Shown here in pieces: positions 42,898-51,691 of a stretch of 55,881 nt of DNA; the stretch's first letter is position 1; each line of letters opens with the position of its first letter. The stretch is from Kitasatospora aureofaciens. Its GTDB lineage: Bacteria > Actinomycetota > Actinomycetes > Streptomycetales > Streptomycetaceae. The stretch lies in the NCBI RefSeq assembly GCF_019192735.1, contig NZ_JAHTKP010000051.1, positions 1 through 55,881 of the forward strand. Direction: 5' to 3'. The notes beneath the pieces are model-generated. The model did no database searches. It had not been told where the DNA came from and saw only the letters and a program-made list of their open reading frames with translations. The position numbers were made by a program, and so were the translations under genes.

Positions 42898-43289
42898 CCG
42901 GCCCGACGCCGGGTATGCGCGGCGAGGCCGCGATCTGCTCCTCGGTGGAGCGCTCGGTCACCCGCTGACCGACCGGGAGTCGGTACCCTGGCCGGCGTCA
43001 TCGCCCGGGTCTTCGACCGGGCCGGATCCGCGACCCTGATCGCCGACGGACCCAGGTGGTACTCGTCGACGGTGTCCCGCACCGGCTGGAACTGATCCGG
43101 GCCGAAGCCGCCCGCCGCGAGACGCGGCTGCGCATCGCCCGCGAACACCCGCTGCGGGTGCCGTCGGGTCAGGGCTCCACCGGGGCGCGGCCCGGTGGAG
43201 CCCTGAGTGGCTGGGCGGTCCGACGTGCGGCGGCGGGTGTCACGGTCCGCAGGGACTAACCGCCGCCGCCCCCTGACGGTTGCGCACGG
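42898..43289. other. gap with a probable gene scrap and a strong hairpin
   Basis: A forward frame at about 43050-43160 reads VVLVDGVPHRLELIRAEAAR, protein-like but without start or family. The hairpin listed separately ends the stretch. Confidence 0.4.
43169..43206. terminator. bidirectional terminator hairpin
   Basis: A perfect 16-bp stem (43169-43184 with 43191-43206) around GCGCGG, between the SARP gene and the convergent esterase gene. Confidence 0.82.
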
Positions 43290-44378
43290 TCAGGAGGCGA
43301 AGGCCCTTTCCAGTCGGGGGATCAGGTCCCGGAGGTCCTGTTCCCAACAGCCGCCGTTGTGGCCGCCGTTGCACTGGGTGCCCCAGGCGGAACCATCGCC
43401 GTAGTCGACGTAGTAGTAGGACATGCCCAGGGCGTCCATGCGGTCCTTGACGTGTTTGGACGCGCCTTCGAGCCAGAACTCCGCGTCGGTGACCACGCCG
43501 CGTCCGTTGCCCACGTAGATGGAGACCCCGACTCCGGCGAGTTTGTCCATGTGCTGTGACGGGTCGGCCTCGTTCCACCGCCAGTCCGCGTTGAACACCG
43601 GGTAGGGCGTGCCGAACAGGGCGTCACTGTCCACGCCGGGCTTGTAGGGGTCGTTCGTGGGGTCGCAGGCACCGGATGACGAGCCGCAGATCACGCCCTG
43701 CGCGTCGATGAGGGAGGCGACGACGGCCAGCCGCAGGTCCATGGAGTCGGCCGACAGATCGATGTCTCCCGACAGGGACGCGGTCTGGCTGAACAGTTCG
43801 GGATGGTCCTGGGCGTAGTGGAAGGCCCCGAAGCCGCCCATGGAGACACCGGCGATGGCCCTGGCCTTCTTGGTGGCGATGGTCCGCAGGTTCGCGTCGA
43901 TGAACGGGATCACCTGCTTGAGGTGGAAGTTCTCCCAGTTCTGGGCGCCGAGCTGAGTGTTCTGGTTGAGCCAGTTGGCATACCAGCCCCGAGCGCCGCC
44001 GTCCGGGATGACGGTGATCATCGAGTTCGAGGTGGTCAGTGCCGGGTAGGTCTGCTGGATGGGGTCGTCGGGTGAGCCGTGCAGGAAGTACAGCACCGGG
44101 TAGCGCCTGGCCGGGTCGTCGTAGTAGCCGCTCGGCAGAATGATCTTGATGTGGTGCTTGCCCGTGACCTCGGGTGTGGTCACGGTGATGTAGAAGTTGG
44201 TGGGACCACCCATGGCCGTGTCGACCTGGGTCAGCCCGAACCCGTCCGCCATCGGTGGCGGCGACCCGGTGCCGCCGGCGGCCCGTGCCGGACCCGCTGT
44301 CGTGGCCATTCCCACGATGGCGGCCACCATGGCCACCATGGCCACCATTATTCGCCACCGACTCAATGTCCTCGTCAC
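43290..44378 (-). CDS. secreted esterase (esterase D / mycolyltransferase-like fold)
   Basis: 362 residues from GTG 44378 with AGGGGG upstream. The signal peptide has a Met/Ala/Val core (MVAMVAMVAAIVGMATT) cleaved near GPARAAG. The alpha/beta-hydrolase domain shows YPVLYFLHGSPDDP, TVIPDGG and the nucleophile elbow AIAGVSMGGFGAFHYA; DPSQHMDKL and CNGGHNGGCWEQ near the end could hold the acid and His. It should cleave an ester outside the cell. Head of a run of three secreted hydrolases on this strand. A single TCATCGG half-site lies ~65 bases upstream. Confidence 0.87.
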   Translation of the reverse strand: MTRTLSRWRIMVAMVAMVAAIVGMATTAGPARAAGGTGSPPPMADGFGLTQVDTAMGGPTNFYITVTTPEVTGKHHIKIILPSGYYDDPARRYPVLYFLHGSPDDPIQQTYPALTTSNSMITVIPDGGARGWYANWLNQNTQLGAQNWENFHLKQVIPFIDANLRTIATKKARAIAGVSMGGFGAFHYAQDHPELFSQTASLSGDIDLSADSMDLRLAVVASLIDAQGVICGSSSGACDPTNDPYKPGVDSDALFGTPYPVFNADWRWNEADPSQHMDKLAGVGVSIYVGNGRGVVTDAEFWLEGASKHVKDRMDALGMSYYYVDYGDGSAWGTQCNGGHNGGCWEQDLRDLIPRLERAFAS

Positions 44379-44499
44379 AGTGTTCCCCCTCGTCAGCCTT
44401 GTCGTTGCGCGGCGCGAAACCCATCGGGAGGCCGTGAGTTCCGATGAAGGAGCACGCCGGAGACCGTTGTTGGAGTTCCGGCGTGCCCACATGTCAGCC

Positions 44500-46983
44500 T
44501 CAGTCCAGGACCTTGACCTCCAACGCCGGTGAGGCAGCGATCTGATCCTCGGTGAACCGTTCGGTCACCCACTGGCCCGCCGAGAACAGCTTGGTCTGAT
44601 CGGCGTAGTGCGGCGAGTTCGGGTTGGCCGACTGGGAGTAGGCCAGCACCGAGGAGGCCTGTGGCGGGCCGTCGGCGGTGAACCGCACCTGCTGGATGAA
44701 ACTGGATCCGAAGACGATGTCCGGTTTGCCGTCGACCATGCCGGGAGTGACCACGTTCAGCACGCCCAGTTCGTGGATCGAGCCGTGGATCGGGATCTGT
44801 TCACCGTTGCGGGTGATCTTCTGGATGTCCGACAGTGGCGCGTTCAGCGCAATGCCCGCGTTGCGCAGCGCGAGAACCGCCCGGCCGAACGCGTCGCGGA
44901 CGGCGGAGCTTCCGGAGTCCAGCGAGTTGGGCGTGTGCACCGGGTCCTTGGGGTCGAAAGGAACCCGCCACGGCAGTTTCTCGATCGCCTGTCCACCGGT
45001 CAGGAAGGCCCAGTAGTTCTCGAACAGCCAGGACCCCCGGCTGTCCGCTGTGTACTTGTGGTCCTTCCAGGCGGCCAGGATCGGGCATGCCTCGCTCACG
45101 TTGACCAGGTTGCCGTCCACCAGGATGAGCCCGAAGGGGAGGCTCTGGCACATGCTCACCGTGGCGTTGAGGGCCAGGTCGGCCGCCCTGCTGTTGTCGG
45201 CGAACAGCAACTGCTGCATGCTCTCCGGTGTGAAACCCTTGCCCGGCAGGCCATCGGTGCCGTTGATCCGGTTCTGCGCGGTCAGGATCAGCTCCTGGGT
45301 GCGCAGCGACCGGGGCGCCGCCGTGTCGCCCATCACCCTGGGGTAGGACAGCGGCTGCTCGGGGTTGGCCAGCCAGGCGCTGTCGTTGGCGTTGCCCACG
45401 AAGTCGGGCCGGATCAGGCGTGGCTGCTTGTGCGGGTCCAGCAGTCCTGGGGCGACCGCGTTCGGGTCATCGGGCCAGTCGCACTCGCTGCGCTTGCCGT
45501 CGAAGATGGAGATCGGCGGCACGTTGGGCAGCCGCAGCCCCTGGTTGAACAGCAGTTGGCCGGTCAGGGTGAGGCACGACTGCGCGTGCGCGTCGGTGAT
45601 GTTCGGGGTGGCCTGGATGTCCGCGTACAGCGCGTTGCCCTTGCGGTCGGAGGCGACGGTGTTGAAGAAGGGGACACCCTCCGTGGTCTCCAGGGTGTTC
45701 ACCACGTCGTTGACGTCCTTGGCCCGGTCGAGGTGGAACCAGGTGTTCAGCGCCCGCAGGTTGTCCATGTTCGCGTCGCGTACCGCGTGCGCGCTCACCG
45801 TCCAGGGCAGCGGGACGCCCTGCATCGATGTGGTGATCGGGCCGTAGCGGGTGGACCACAACGTCCTGGTGACCTTGCCGATGGAGCCGTCCGGGTTCAG
45901 CACGTCGACACCGACCTGCTGCGAGGTCATCTGCTGCCAGGTGCCGTCAACCAGGTAGTTGGTCGGGTGCAGCGGGTCCACCTGCACGTCGAACAGCCCG
46001 AACGGGGACACCGTGGCGACCGTGTGGCTCCAGGCGACGTCGTCGGTGTGCCCGATGTTCACCGCGGGGAGTCCGAGCAGGCTGGCTCCGGAGACATTGA
46101 TCTTTCCCGGGATCGTCAGCTGGCTCTGCCACATCCGGTTCTTGCCCTGCCACGGAAAGTGCGGGTTGGCCAGCAACATGCCGGTGCCGGTGCCCGCGGA
46201 CACGCCCTGCGAACCGACCGCCAGCGCGTTGCTGCCCATGCTGCCCTGCTGACGGCTGGCGGCCATCGCGTCGCGGATCTTCGTCGCGGTCTCCTCGGCT
46301 GAGACCGCCGGCGGCGAGGCAGCCGGCGGCGACGCGGCCGACGCCCCCGGGGGTGCGGCGTTCACCTCGCCGTCCAGCAGCGGATCGGCGCTGCCCATGA
46401 TGATCTCGGCGTGCGCGTGCCGGTAGACGTCCAGCTCCGTGATCGGCCGCACCCAGGCCGCACCGCGGCAGGCCGGGTCGGAGATGTTGTTCACGCCGGT
46501 CTCGGCCAGGTACCTGTTGTACCCCTGGACATAGCCGCGGATGGCCTCTTTGACCTCCGGCTCCGGCCCGGTGGGGGCGGGCTGGTCGATCAGCCGCTCC
46601 ACCACCCGGTTGTCGTTGATCCGCTGGAAGTACAGGTCGCTGTTGAGATTGGTGGTGGTGTTCTGGTTCTCGCCAGGGCTCGCCTTGCCATCGGCCCCCA
46701 GATAACGGGACCGCTGGGCATTGACCATCAGATAGGTGTCGGCCAGGGTGCAGATGTTGTCCTTGGCCGCGGCGTATCCGTAACCCGCTCCCAGCCCCTC
46801 CCAGTTCGAGGCGATGATGTGCGGGATCCCGTATTCGGTGTAACGGATCGTCGGCTTGTCCGACTCCTGTCCGGCGGCCGGTGACCCGGTGGCCGGTGAC
46901 CCGGTGGCCGCCATCGTGCTGATCAACGCCACCGCGGCCATGACCGCCATCGGCAGCCTCGCTTTGAGTCTCCTCCGTGCCAT
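44500..46983 (-). CDS. penicillin acylase-family amidase (AHL/cyclic lipopeptide acylase-like), secreted
   Basis: 827 residues, the usual preproenzyme size. Signal peptide about 1-35. The alpha chain begins YTEYGIPHIIASNWEGLGAG. The Ntn nucleophile is Ser251 in GSMGSNALAVG, where autocleavage after Gly250 would free the beta chain; NPHFPWQG and HTDDVAWSHTV follow as expected. The alpha/beta spacer is Ala/Pro-rich. Relatives (aculeacin A acylase, AhlM, PvdQ) remove fatty acyl chains from lipopeptides or N-acyl homoserine lactones, so this may quench signals or process a lipopeptide. AGGGGAAGGACGG precedes ATG 46983; a SARP-like repeat sits at the promoter. Confidence 0.92.
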   Translation of the reverse strand: MARRRLKARLPMAVMAAVALISTMAATGSPATGSPAAGQESDKPTIRYTEYGIPHIIASNWEGLGAGYGYAAAKDNICTLADTYLMVNAQRSRYLGADGKASPGENQNTTTNLNSDLYFQRINDNRVVERLIDQPAPTGPEPEVKEAIRGYVQGYNRYLAETGVNNISDPACRGAAWVRPITELDVYRHAHAEIIMGSADPLLDGEVNAAPPGASAASPPAASPPAVSAEETATKIRDAMAASRQQGSMGSNALAVGSQGVSAGTGTGMLLANPHFPWQGKNRMWQSQLTIPGKINVSGASLLGLPAVNIGHTDDVAWSHTVATVSPFGLFDVQVDPLHPTNYLVDGTWQQMTSQQVGVDVLNPDGSIGKVTRTLWSTRYGPITTSMQGVPLPWTVSAHAVRDANMDNLRALNTWFHLDRAKDVNDVVNTLETTEGVPFFNTVASDRKGNALYADIQATPNITDAHAQSCLTLTGQLLFNQGLRLPNVPPISIFDGKRSECDWPDDPNAVAPGLLDPHKQPRLIRPDFVGNANDSAWLANPEQPLSYPRVMGDTAAPRSLRTQELILTAQNRINGTDGLPGKGFTPESMQQLLFADNSRAADLALNATVSMCQSLPFGLILVDGNLVNVSEACPILAAWKDHKYTADSRGSWLFENYWAFLTGGQAIEKLPWRVPFDPKDPVHTPNSLDSGSSAVRDAFGRAVLALRNAGIALNAPLSDIQKITRNGEQIPIHGSIHELGVLNVVTPGMVDGKPDIVFGSSFIQQVRFTADGPPQASSVLAYSQSANPNSPHYADQTKLFSAGQWVTERFTEDQIAASPALEVKVLD

Positions 46984-47029
46984 CGAGCCGTCCTTCCCCT
47001 GTGGTCCGGGCGTTTGTCTGGACACGGCC

Positions 47030-47060
47030 ACACTAGGGAGGACCGATGACATCCCGATGA
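47030..47060 (-). promoter_or_regulatory. SARP-like direct repeat and -10 for the acylase gene
   Basis: On the minus strand TCATCGG-GATG-TCATCGG forms two identical heptamers 11 bp apart (47043-47060), then seven bases and TAGTGT (47030-47035) as a possible -10. Confidence 0.6.
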
Positions 47061-47159
47061 AGAGGCCGCACCCCGGGGCGCCGGAGCCGCCTGGCGATCT
47101 GCCGGACGGGTGTCCGTCCGGGACGCGCTCTCACGCCATCCCCGAGCGGCACGAACAGA

Positions 47160-47207
47160 TCACCACCTGTCAGTGGCTGGATGTTCCCGGCCATTGACAG
47201 GTGGTGA
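47160..47207. terminator. inverted repeat after the PE-PPE/cutinase-like gene
   Basis: A perfect 13-bp stem (47160-47172 with 47195-47207) and a 22-base loop. It lies 55 bases past the stop of the leftward gene at 47262 and before the acylase promoter. An operator role is also possible, since a third CTGACAG-like unit follows. Confidence 0.5.
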
Positions 47208-47261
47208 CTGACAGGTCGTGAAGGAATCCGGCTACGGACTCGGCCGACGAGCGTTCCGTGG

Positions 47262-47930
47262 TTACCAGGGATACCAGGCGCCGTTGTACCACTGCTCGCT
47301 GGCGCTGTCGTTGTGGTGATCCATGTTGAAGTCTTCGGGGTAGTTCTTGACGTGGTTGTTCGGGTAGGTCCAGATACCGGCGGACTCGTCGCAGACGTAG
47401 TCCCAGTGGCAGATCGTCTTGACGGGCACGTTGCCGAAGAACCTGTCAGCACCGGCGAGCGGAGCGCCGACGATGCCGCCGAACGGCACGGCTCCGCCAT
47501 TGGCACCGGGAGGACCCTGGCGCTTGGGGTCCGCGATCAGGATGGCGTTGACGTTGTCGAACGTCTGCCAGTTCTCGGTGACCCAGGTGTGCACCACCCC
47601 GGCTCCCAAGGAGTACCCGGCCATCTTGACGTGCTGGCCCGGGCACGCGGCGCGCTGGTCGCGGACCAGCCGGTTCAGCTCATTGACGCCTGCCCGCGCG
47701 CTCGCACCGTTGGGAATCTGGGTGGGGTACCCGACGTGCTGCTGGATGTTGCCGTAGAAACCGTCGTTGTTCCATGAGCTGCCGGTGCCCCCGACAACGA
47801 TCGTGTAGGTGCCCTCGCACGGAGCAGCCACTCGTGCGGTGGCCCCCTGTGCCGTGGCCCCCTGTGCCGCTGTAAGCCCGACCGTCAGCAGGAGTCCGGC
47901 TGACGCGGCCGCGATCCTTCGTGCTCGCAT
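47262..47930 (-). CDS. secreted PE-PPE/cutinase-like serine hydrolase
   Basis: 222 residues. Signal peptide (RRIAAASAGLLLTVGLTAAQ, cleaved near ATARVAA). The mature protein shows YTIVVGGTGSSWNND, QQHVGYPTQIPNGASARAGV and the nucleophile elbow HVKMAGYSLGAGVVHTWV, then AILIADPKRQGPPG and Cys pairs (CHWDYVCD). This follows the PE-PPE/cutinase-type alpha/beta hydrolases. It should cleave a lipid or polyester outside the cell. Its upstream region carries nearly the same 19-bp direct-repeat element as the acylase gene. Confidence 0.85.
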   Translation of the reverse strand: MRARRIAAASAGLLLTVGLTAAQGATAQGATARVAAPCEGTYTIVVGGTGSSWNNDGFYGNIQQHVGYPTQIPNGASARAGVNELNRLVRDQRAACPGQHVKMAGYSLGAGVVHTWVTENWQTFDNVNAILIADPKRQGPPGANGGAVPFGGIVGAPLAGADRFFGNVPVKTICHWDYVCDESAGIWTYPNNHVKNYPEDFNMDHHNDSASEQWYNGAWYPW

Positions 47931-48005
47931 TCAATTCTCCCCACGCAGTTGGCCTACGCGTCTGCTTCTCCGATGCGGTACGCGGTCGGCCAAGGTCACC
48001 GGACG

Positions 48006-48036
48006 ACAGTGGCAGCGGTCGATGACATCCCGATGA
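48006..48036 (-). promoter_or_regulatory. SARP-like direct repeat and -10 for the PE-PPE/cutinase-like gene
   Basis: TCATCGG-GATG-TCATCGA (48019-48036) followed after seven bases by CACTGT (48006-48011). Same core and geometry as at 47030-47060. Confidence 0.6.
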
Positions 48037-48200
48037 AGCGCGTGGTAACCCGCGCGGCCCCTGGCCTCTGCGGGGGCGCTGGGAGCCGCCTGCCGGCCGC
48101 ATTGCCCGCGGAGCAGTGAGCAGCGTCACCTGCCGCCGTCGCCGGGTCAGCCCTGTGGTCTGATCGTGCTGTTGACGTACCACCAACAGGAGCTGACCCC

Positions 48201-49046
48201 ATGCCCACGCCCACCGCCGTCCGACTGACCGTCGGCCCGCACACCTTCGACGCGCTGGCCGCCGGGCCGGCCGACGGTGAACTCGTCCTGCTGCTGCACG
48301 GGTTCCCCGAGTTCGCGGACTGCTGGACCGCCGAGCTGACGGCGCTGGCCGCGGCCGGCTACCGCGCGGTCGCGGTGGACCAGCGCGGCTACTCCCCCGA
48401 CGCCCGCCCCGAGAACGTCACCGAGTACGCCGTCGAGCTGCTGGTCGCGGACGTCCTCGGCTTCGCCGACACGCTGGGCGCGCCGCGCTTCCACCTGGTC
48501 GCCCACGACTGGGGCGGCCTGGTCGCCTGGGCGCTGGCCACCGCCCACCCGGAGCGGCTGCACAGCCTGGCCGTGCTCGCCACCCCGCACCCCGAGGCGC
48601 TCCACGAGGCCATGAACAACGGCAGCGACCAGCGGGAACGCTCTCAGTACGTGCGGTACTTCCGGCTGCCGGGCCAGGTCGCCGAGCAGGCGCTGCTGGC
48701 CGACGGCGCGGCCAGGCTGCGCGCGCTCTACCGGGGCGCGCCGGCGGCGGAGCTGGTCGAGTCCAACGTCCGGCGGCTGGCCGAGCCGGGCGCGCTGACC
48801 GCCGGGATCAACTGGTACCGGGCGGTCAACGAGGAACTCCGGGTGCCGGCCGGCGAGATCACCGTCCGTACGCTCTTCGTCTGGGGCACCGACGACATCG
48901 CCCTGGGCCGCGACGCCGCCGAGCTGACGGCCAAGCACGTCAGCGCCCCGTACCGGTTCGTGGCCCTGGAGGGCGCCACCCACTGGCTGCCGGAGGCCGA
49001 CGCCGACCGGATCGTGCCGCTGCTCCTGGCTCACCTCGCAGGCTGA
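48201..49046 (+). CDS. alpha/beta hydrolase, epoxide hydrolase-like
   Basis: 281 residues. LLLHGFPEFADCW gives the oxyanion-hole HGFP; the nucleophile is Asp103 in LVAHDWGGLVAW, as in epoxide hydrolases and haloalkane dehalogenases rather than Ser esterases; the catalytic His is in GATHWLPEADADR near the C-terminus. Tyr residues in the cap (AGINWYRAVN) fit epoxide opening. No signal peptide, so it is cytoplasmic. CAGGAG lies ten bases before the ATG. It is transcribed away from the secreted hydrolases. Confidence 0.9.
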   Translation: MPTPTAVRLTVGPHTFDALAAGPADGELVLLLHGFPEFADCWTAELTALAAAGYRAVAVDQRGYSPDARPENVTEYAVELLVADVLGFADTLGAPRFHLVAHDWGGLVAWALATAHPERLHSLAVLATPHPEALHEAMNNGSDQRERSQYVRYFRLPGQVAEQALLADGAARLRALYRGAPAAELVESNVRRLAEPGALTAGINWYRAVNEELRVPAGEITVRTLFVWGTDDIALGRDAAELTAKHVSAPYRFVALEGATHWLPEADADRIVPLLLAHLAG

Positions 49047-49233
49047 CCGGAGGCGGGGTCCGGGCAGGCCGTCACTCCGGCGCCGGCTCACCGTCATGCG
49101 GAACGACCCGACCGTCAAGTCCGGCAACAACTGCTACCCCGAGGTCGTCGCGACGGTCCGCCAGGAGCTCACGCGATAGCAGCGGGCCGGCGGCGGCCTG
49201 CGGTTGGCCCGCGCCCGCGCGAGGCGATGCACA

Positions 49234-49773
49234 TCAGCCCTGGTCCAGACTGGACAGAGCCTCGGTGATCAGGCGAGTCGCGAAGTTGTGGTCGTTGCCG
49301 GACATCCGGTTGATGTGCTCCCCGAGGAGGACAGCCGTGGCTTCCAGGGGATTCATCTCGGCATCGGTCCAGGGTCCGTACTGCGCGCGCCACAGATTGG
49401 GGCTCAGGCCGCTGCCCGCGGCGATGAGCAGGCCGGCCATGGTGGGGATGACTTCGGGGCGGAAGGTCCTGGGCATCATGCGCATCGTGGCCACGAGGGT
49501 GGGCACCACGTACTCGATGACGTCCTTGTCGTGGGCCTCGCAGGCCGTCCGCAGCCAGTTCATGAACATGTAGATGAGCGTGCATGTGCCGTCCAGCAGC
49601 GCATTGAACTCCGCAGGGCCCAAGGATGCGGCGAACTGGTCGACCATCTGCTGCTGTTCGGGGTCCGTCTCGGTCCTGCCGTCGTAGACGGCCTTGAGCC
49701 GGGAGTCGATCACCATGAGCGCTGTGCTCACATCACCGACGGGAGCGTACTGGGGGTCACAGGACGATGACAC
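49234..49773 (-). CDS. hypothetical 179-aa protein
   Basis: Starts at GTG 49773 with GAAGGAG upstream. All-helical look: STALMVIDSRLKAVYDGRTE, QMVDQFAASLGPAEFNALLD, CTLIYMFMNWLRTACEAHD, IEYVVPTLVATMRMMP, FATRLITEALSSL. No signal peptide or motif recognised. A similar layout occurs in unannotated streptomycete proteins, but I cannot name a family. Confidence 0.72.
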   Translation of the reverse strand: MSSSCDPQYAPVGDVSTALMVIDSRLKAVYDGRTETDPEQQQMVDQFAASLGPAEFNALLDGTCTLIYMFMNWLRTACEAHDKDVIEYVVPTLVATMRMMPRTFRPEVIPTMAGLLIAAGSGLSPNLWRAQYGPWTDAEMNPLEATAVLLGEHINRMSGNDHNFATRLITEALSSLDQG

Positions 49774-49842
49774 AGGACTCCTTCTCAAACGGCCATTGCA
49801 AGCACGCGGCATGCCCGTTCGTAGAGTAGGCCGCCAACGCCG

Positions 49843-49950
49843 TGTTCGACGGCGACAGCTTCATCGACGCCGGGTTCACCCGCAGCGTCGTGGACTTCAC
49901 CGATGCCACGTTCACCGTCGGCGAGGTGCGCTTCAACCGAGCCCACCGGG
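49843..49950 (+). pseudogene. pentapeptide-repeat fragment
   Basis: The frame reads FDGDSFIDAGFTRSVVDFTD then ATFTVGEVRFNRA, with Phe every five residues as in pentapeptide-repeat (right-handed beta-helix) proteins. Only ~7 turns remain; it starts without an initiation site and runs into the end of the opposite reductase gene. Confidence 0.5.
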
Positions 49951-49959
49951 CCCGACGGG

Positions 49960-50928
49960 TCAGAACCCGGTGGGCGAGCGGGGTGTGTACGGGCGCTGCA
50001 GGGCCGCGGTCTCGGCGTCGGTCAGCCGGACCCGGAGGGCGGCCGCGGCGTCGTCGAGGTGGCCCGGGCGGGTCGCGCCGACGACGGGGGCAGCGACGAC
50101 GGGGTTGCCCAGCACCCAGGCGAGCGCGACCTGCGCCATCGGAATGCCGCGGGCGTCCGCGACGTCCTGCACGGCGTCGATGATCGGCCGGTCGACGTCC
50201 GCGAAGAACCGCCGGGCGACCGGGTCCCCGGCCGAGCGGGCCGTCGCCTGCCCGTACGGGCGGGCCAGCCGGCCCGATGCGAGCGGGCACCACACCAGGC
50301 TGCCCACCCCCTGGTCGGCGAGCAGCGGGAACATCTCCCGTTCCTCCTCGCGCTGCACCAGGCTGTACTGGTGCTGCATCGACACGAAGGCCGGGCCGCC
50401 GTCCCGGGCCGCGGTGTGCTGCAGCTTGGCGAACTGCCACGCCCACATCGAGGAGGCGCCGACGTACCGGACCTTCCCGGCCGCCACCACGTCCCGCAGG
50501 GCCGTCACGGTCTCCTCGAGCGGGGTCGCCGGGTCGAGGCGGTGCAGCTGGTAGAGGTCAATGTAATCCGTGCCGAGGCGGGTCAGCGAGCCGTCGACCT
50601 GTTCCAGGATCGTCTTCCGGGACAGCCCGAAGCCGCCCGGGCCGTCGTGCATCGGCAGACCCACCTTGGTGGCGAGGACGACGTCCTCGCGCCGGGTGAA
50701 GCGCCGCACGGCGCGGCCGACCAGTTCCTCCGAGGCGCCGGCGCCGTACACGTTGGCGGTGTCCCAGAAGGTGATGCCGAGTTCCACGGCCCGTTGGAAG
50801 ACCCGCGCCGCGGCCTGCTCGTCCAGGGCCCAGGGGTTGTGCCCGCGGCCCGAACCGCCGAAGCCCATGCAGCCGAGCGCGATCCGGCTGACCTCCAGGT
50901 CGGTGCCGCCGAGCGTGACGTACTCCAT
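49960..50928 (-). CDS. aldo/keto reductase
   Basis: 322 residues from the last of four in-frame ATGs. The (beta/alpha)8 fold shows YVTLGGTDLEVSRIALGCMG, FWDTANVYGAGASEELVG (catalytic Asp and Tyr), VLATKVGLPMHD (Lys), DYIDLYQLHRLDP (His) and VVAAPVVGATRPGHLDDAA for NADPH binding. It reduces a carbonyl with NADPH; this group often handles sugars or xenobiotics. The start was chosen by family similarity; upstream ATGs at 50946, 50964 and 50982 and a GTG at 50997 lie in frame. The GTG overlaps the stop of the FMN reductase, so the pair is co-translated. Confidence 0.92.
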   Translation of the reverse strand: MEYVTLGGTDLEVSRIALGCMGFGGSGRGHNPWALDEQAAARVFQRAVELGITFWDTANVYGAGASEELVGRAVRRFTRREDVVLATKVGLPMHDGPGGFGLSRKTILEQVDGSLTRLGTDYIDLYQLHRLDPATPLEETVTALRDVVAAGKVRYVGASSMWAWQFAKLQHTAARDGGPAFVSMQHQYSLVQREEEREMFPLLADQGVGSLVWCPLASGRLARPYGQATARSAGDPVARRFFADVDRPIIDAVQDVADARGIPMAQVALAWVLGNPVVAAPVVGATRPGHLDDAAAALRVRLTDAETAALQRPYTPRSPTGF

Positions 50929-50997
50929 CGTTCCCCCGTTCTCCATCGTTCCCCCGTTCTCCATCGCTCCTCCTTTCTCCATCGCCCCCCCTTTCAC
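50926..50997 (-). repeat. 18-bp tandem array of Shine-Dalgarno/ATG units
   Basis: On the minus strand, units of the form ATGGAGAACGGGGGAACG are repeated every 18 bases, giving ATGs at 50982, 50964, 50946 and 50928, each preceded by GGGGG or GGAGG. The first unit begins with GTG instead of ATG. Confidence 0.9.
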
Positions 50998-51590
50998 GCC
51001 GGGTACGGGGCGGCCGTCCGCGCGGCCTTCAACGCGCCTGCCCACCAGGACAGTTGGTCGAGCAGGACCTTGGCGTAGCCCGGGGCCTGCGGGTCGTCCG
51101 GCCGTCCGTCCGTCCAGGCGGTGAAGTAGTTGGGGAAGGCCAGGCCGTCCCGGACCGTCACCGCGTGCAGCTCGGTCAGCACGTTCTCCAGGTGCAGGAC
51201 GGCGTGCCGGCCTCCGGCCGCGCCGCCGTAGCTCACGAAGGCGACCGGCTTGGCCGTCCACTGGGTGAAGTGCCAGTCGACGGCGGCCTTCAGCGAGGCG
51301 GGGTAGCTGTGGTTGTACTCCGGCGTGACGACGATGAAGGCGTCCGCGCCCTCCAGGGCCTCGGTCAGCTTCGCCATCCCGGCCGGGCGGGGGTAGTCGG
51401 CGCCCGCGAACTTCGGTGAGGCGGCGGGCAGCGCCAGCGGGAGGTCCACCTCGGCCAGGTCGACCACCTCCACCTCGAACCCGCCGTGCGCGGCGGCCTG
51501 TTCGGCCACCCACGAGGACACCACCGGGCCGAACCGCCCCTCCCGGACGCTACCGACGACGATCACCAGCTTGTGCGTGTTCTTCTCCAT
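50994..51590 (-). CDS. NADPH-dependent FMN reductase family protein
   Basis: 198 residues. Flavodoxin-like fold: KLVIVVGSVREGRFGPVV (phosphate loop), EVEVVDLAEVDLPLAL, DAFIVVTPEYNHSYPASLKA (FMN-binding), KPVAFVSYGGAAGGRHA. It reduces flavins, azo compounds or quinones with NADPH and may serve detoxification. ATG 51590 follows GGTGGTGGG. Divergent from the MmyB-type regulator across ~100 bases, an arrangement common for such regulators and their oxidoreductase targets. Confidence 0.9.
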   Translation of the reverse strand: MEKNTHKLVIVVGSVREGRFGPVVSSWVAEQAAAHGGFEVEVVDLAEVDLPLALPAASPKFAGADYPRPAGMAKLTEALEGADAFIVVTPEYNHSYPASLKAAVDWHFTQWTAKPVAFVSYGGAAGGRHAVLHLENVLTELHAVTVRDGLAFPNYFTAWTDGRPDDPQAPGYAKVLLDQLSWWAGALKAARTAAPYPA

Positions 51591-51691
51591 GCCCACCACC
51601 CTCGGCCCACCCGCCGGCCGCAGCCAGACCGTGCCCAGGCTGGCCCCCGCAGGGCCACCCTCCGGGCGGCCACGCGCCGTACGCTCCCCCC

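Noticed and set aside
43056..43259. 67-codon ORF before the esterase terminator
   Set aside because: The first half is protein-like but the rest runs through the hairpin; no family or start signal.
44300..44350. ATGGCCACC-type 9-bp repeats in the esterase signal peptide as a regulatory element
   Set aside because: They encode the hydrophobic core of the signal peptide, so a coding explanation suffices.
49096..49179. 27-codon ORF (MRNDPTVKSGNNCYPEVVAT...)
   Set aside because: Protein-like but very short, no ribosome site and no recognised family; could be a scrap of a larger lost gene.
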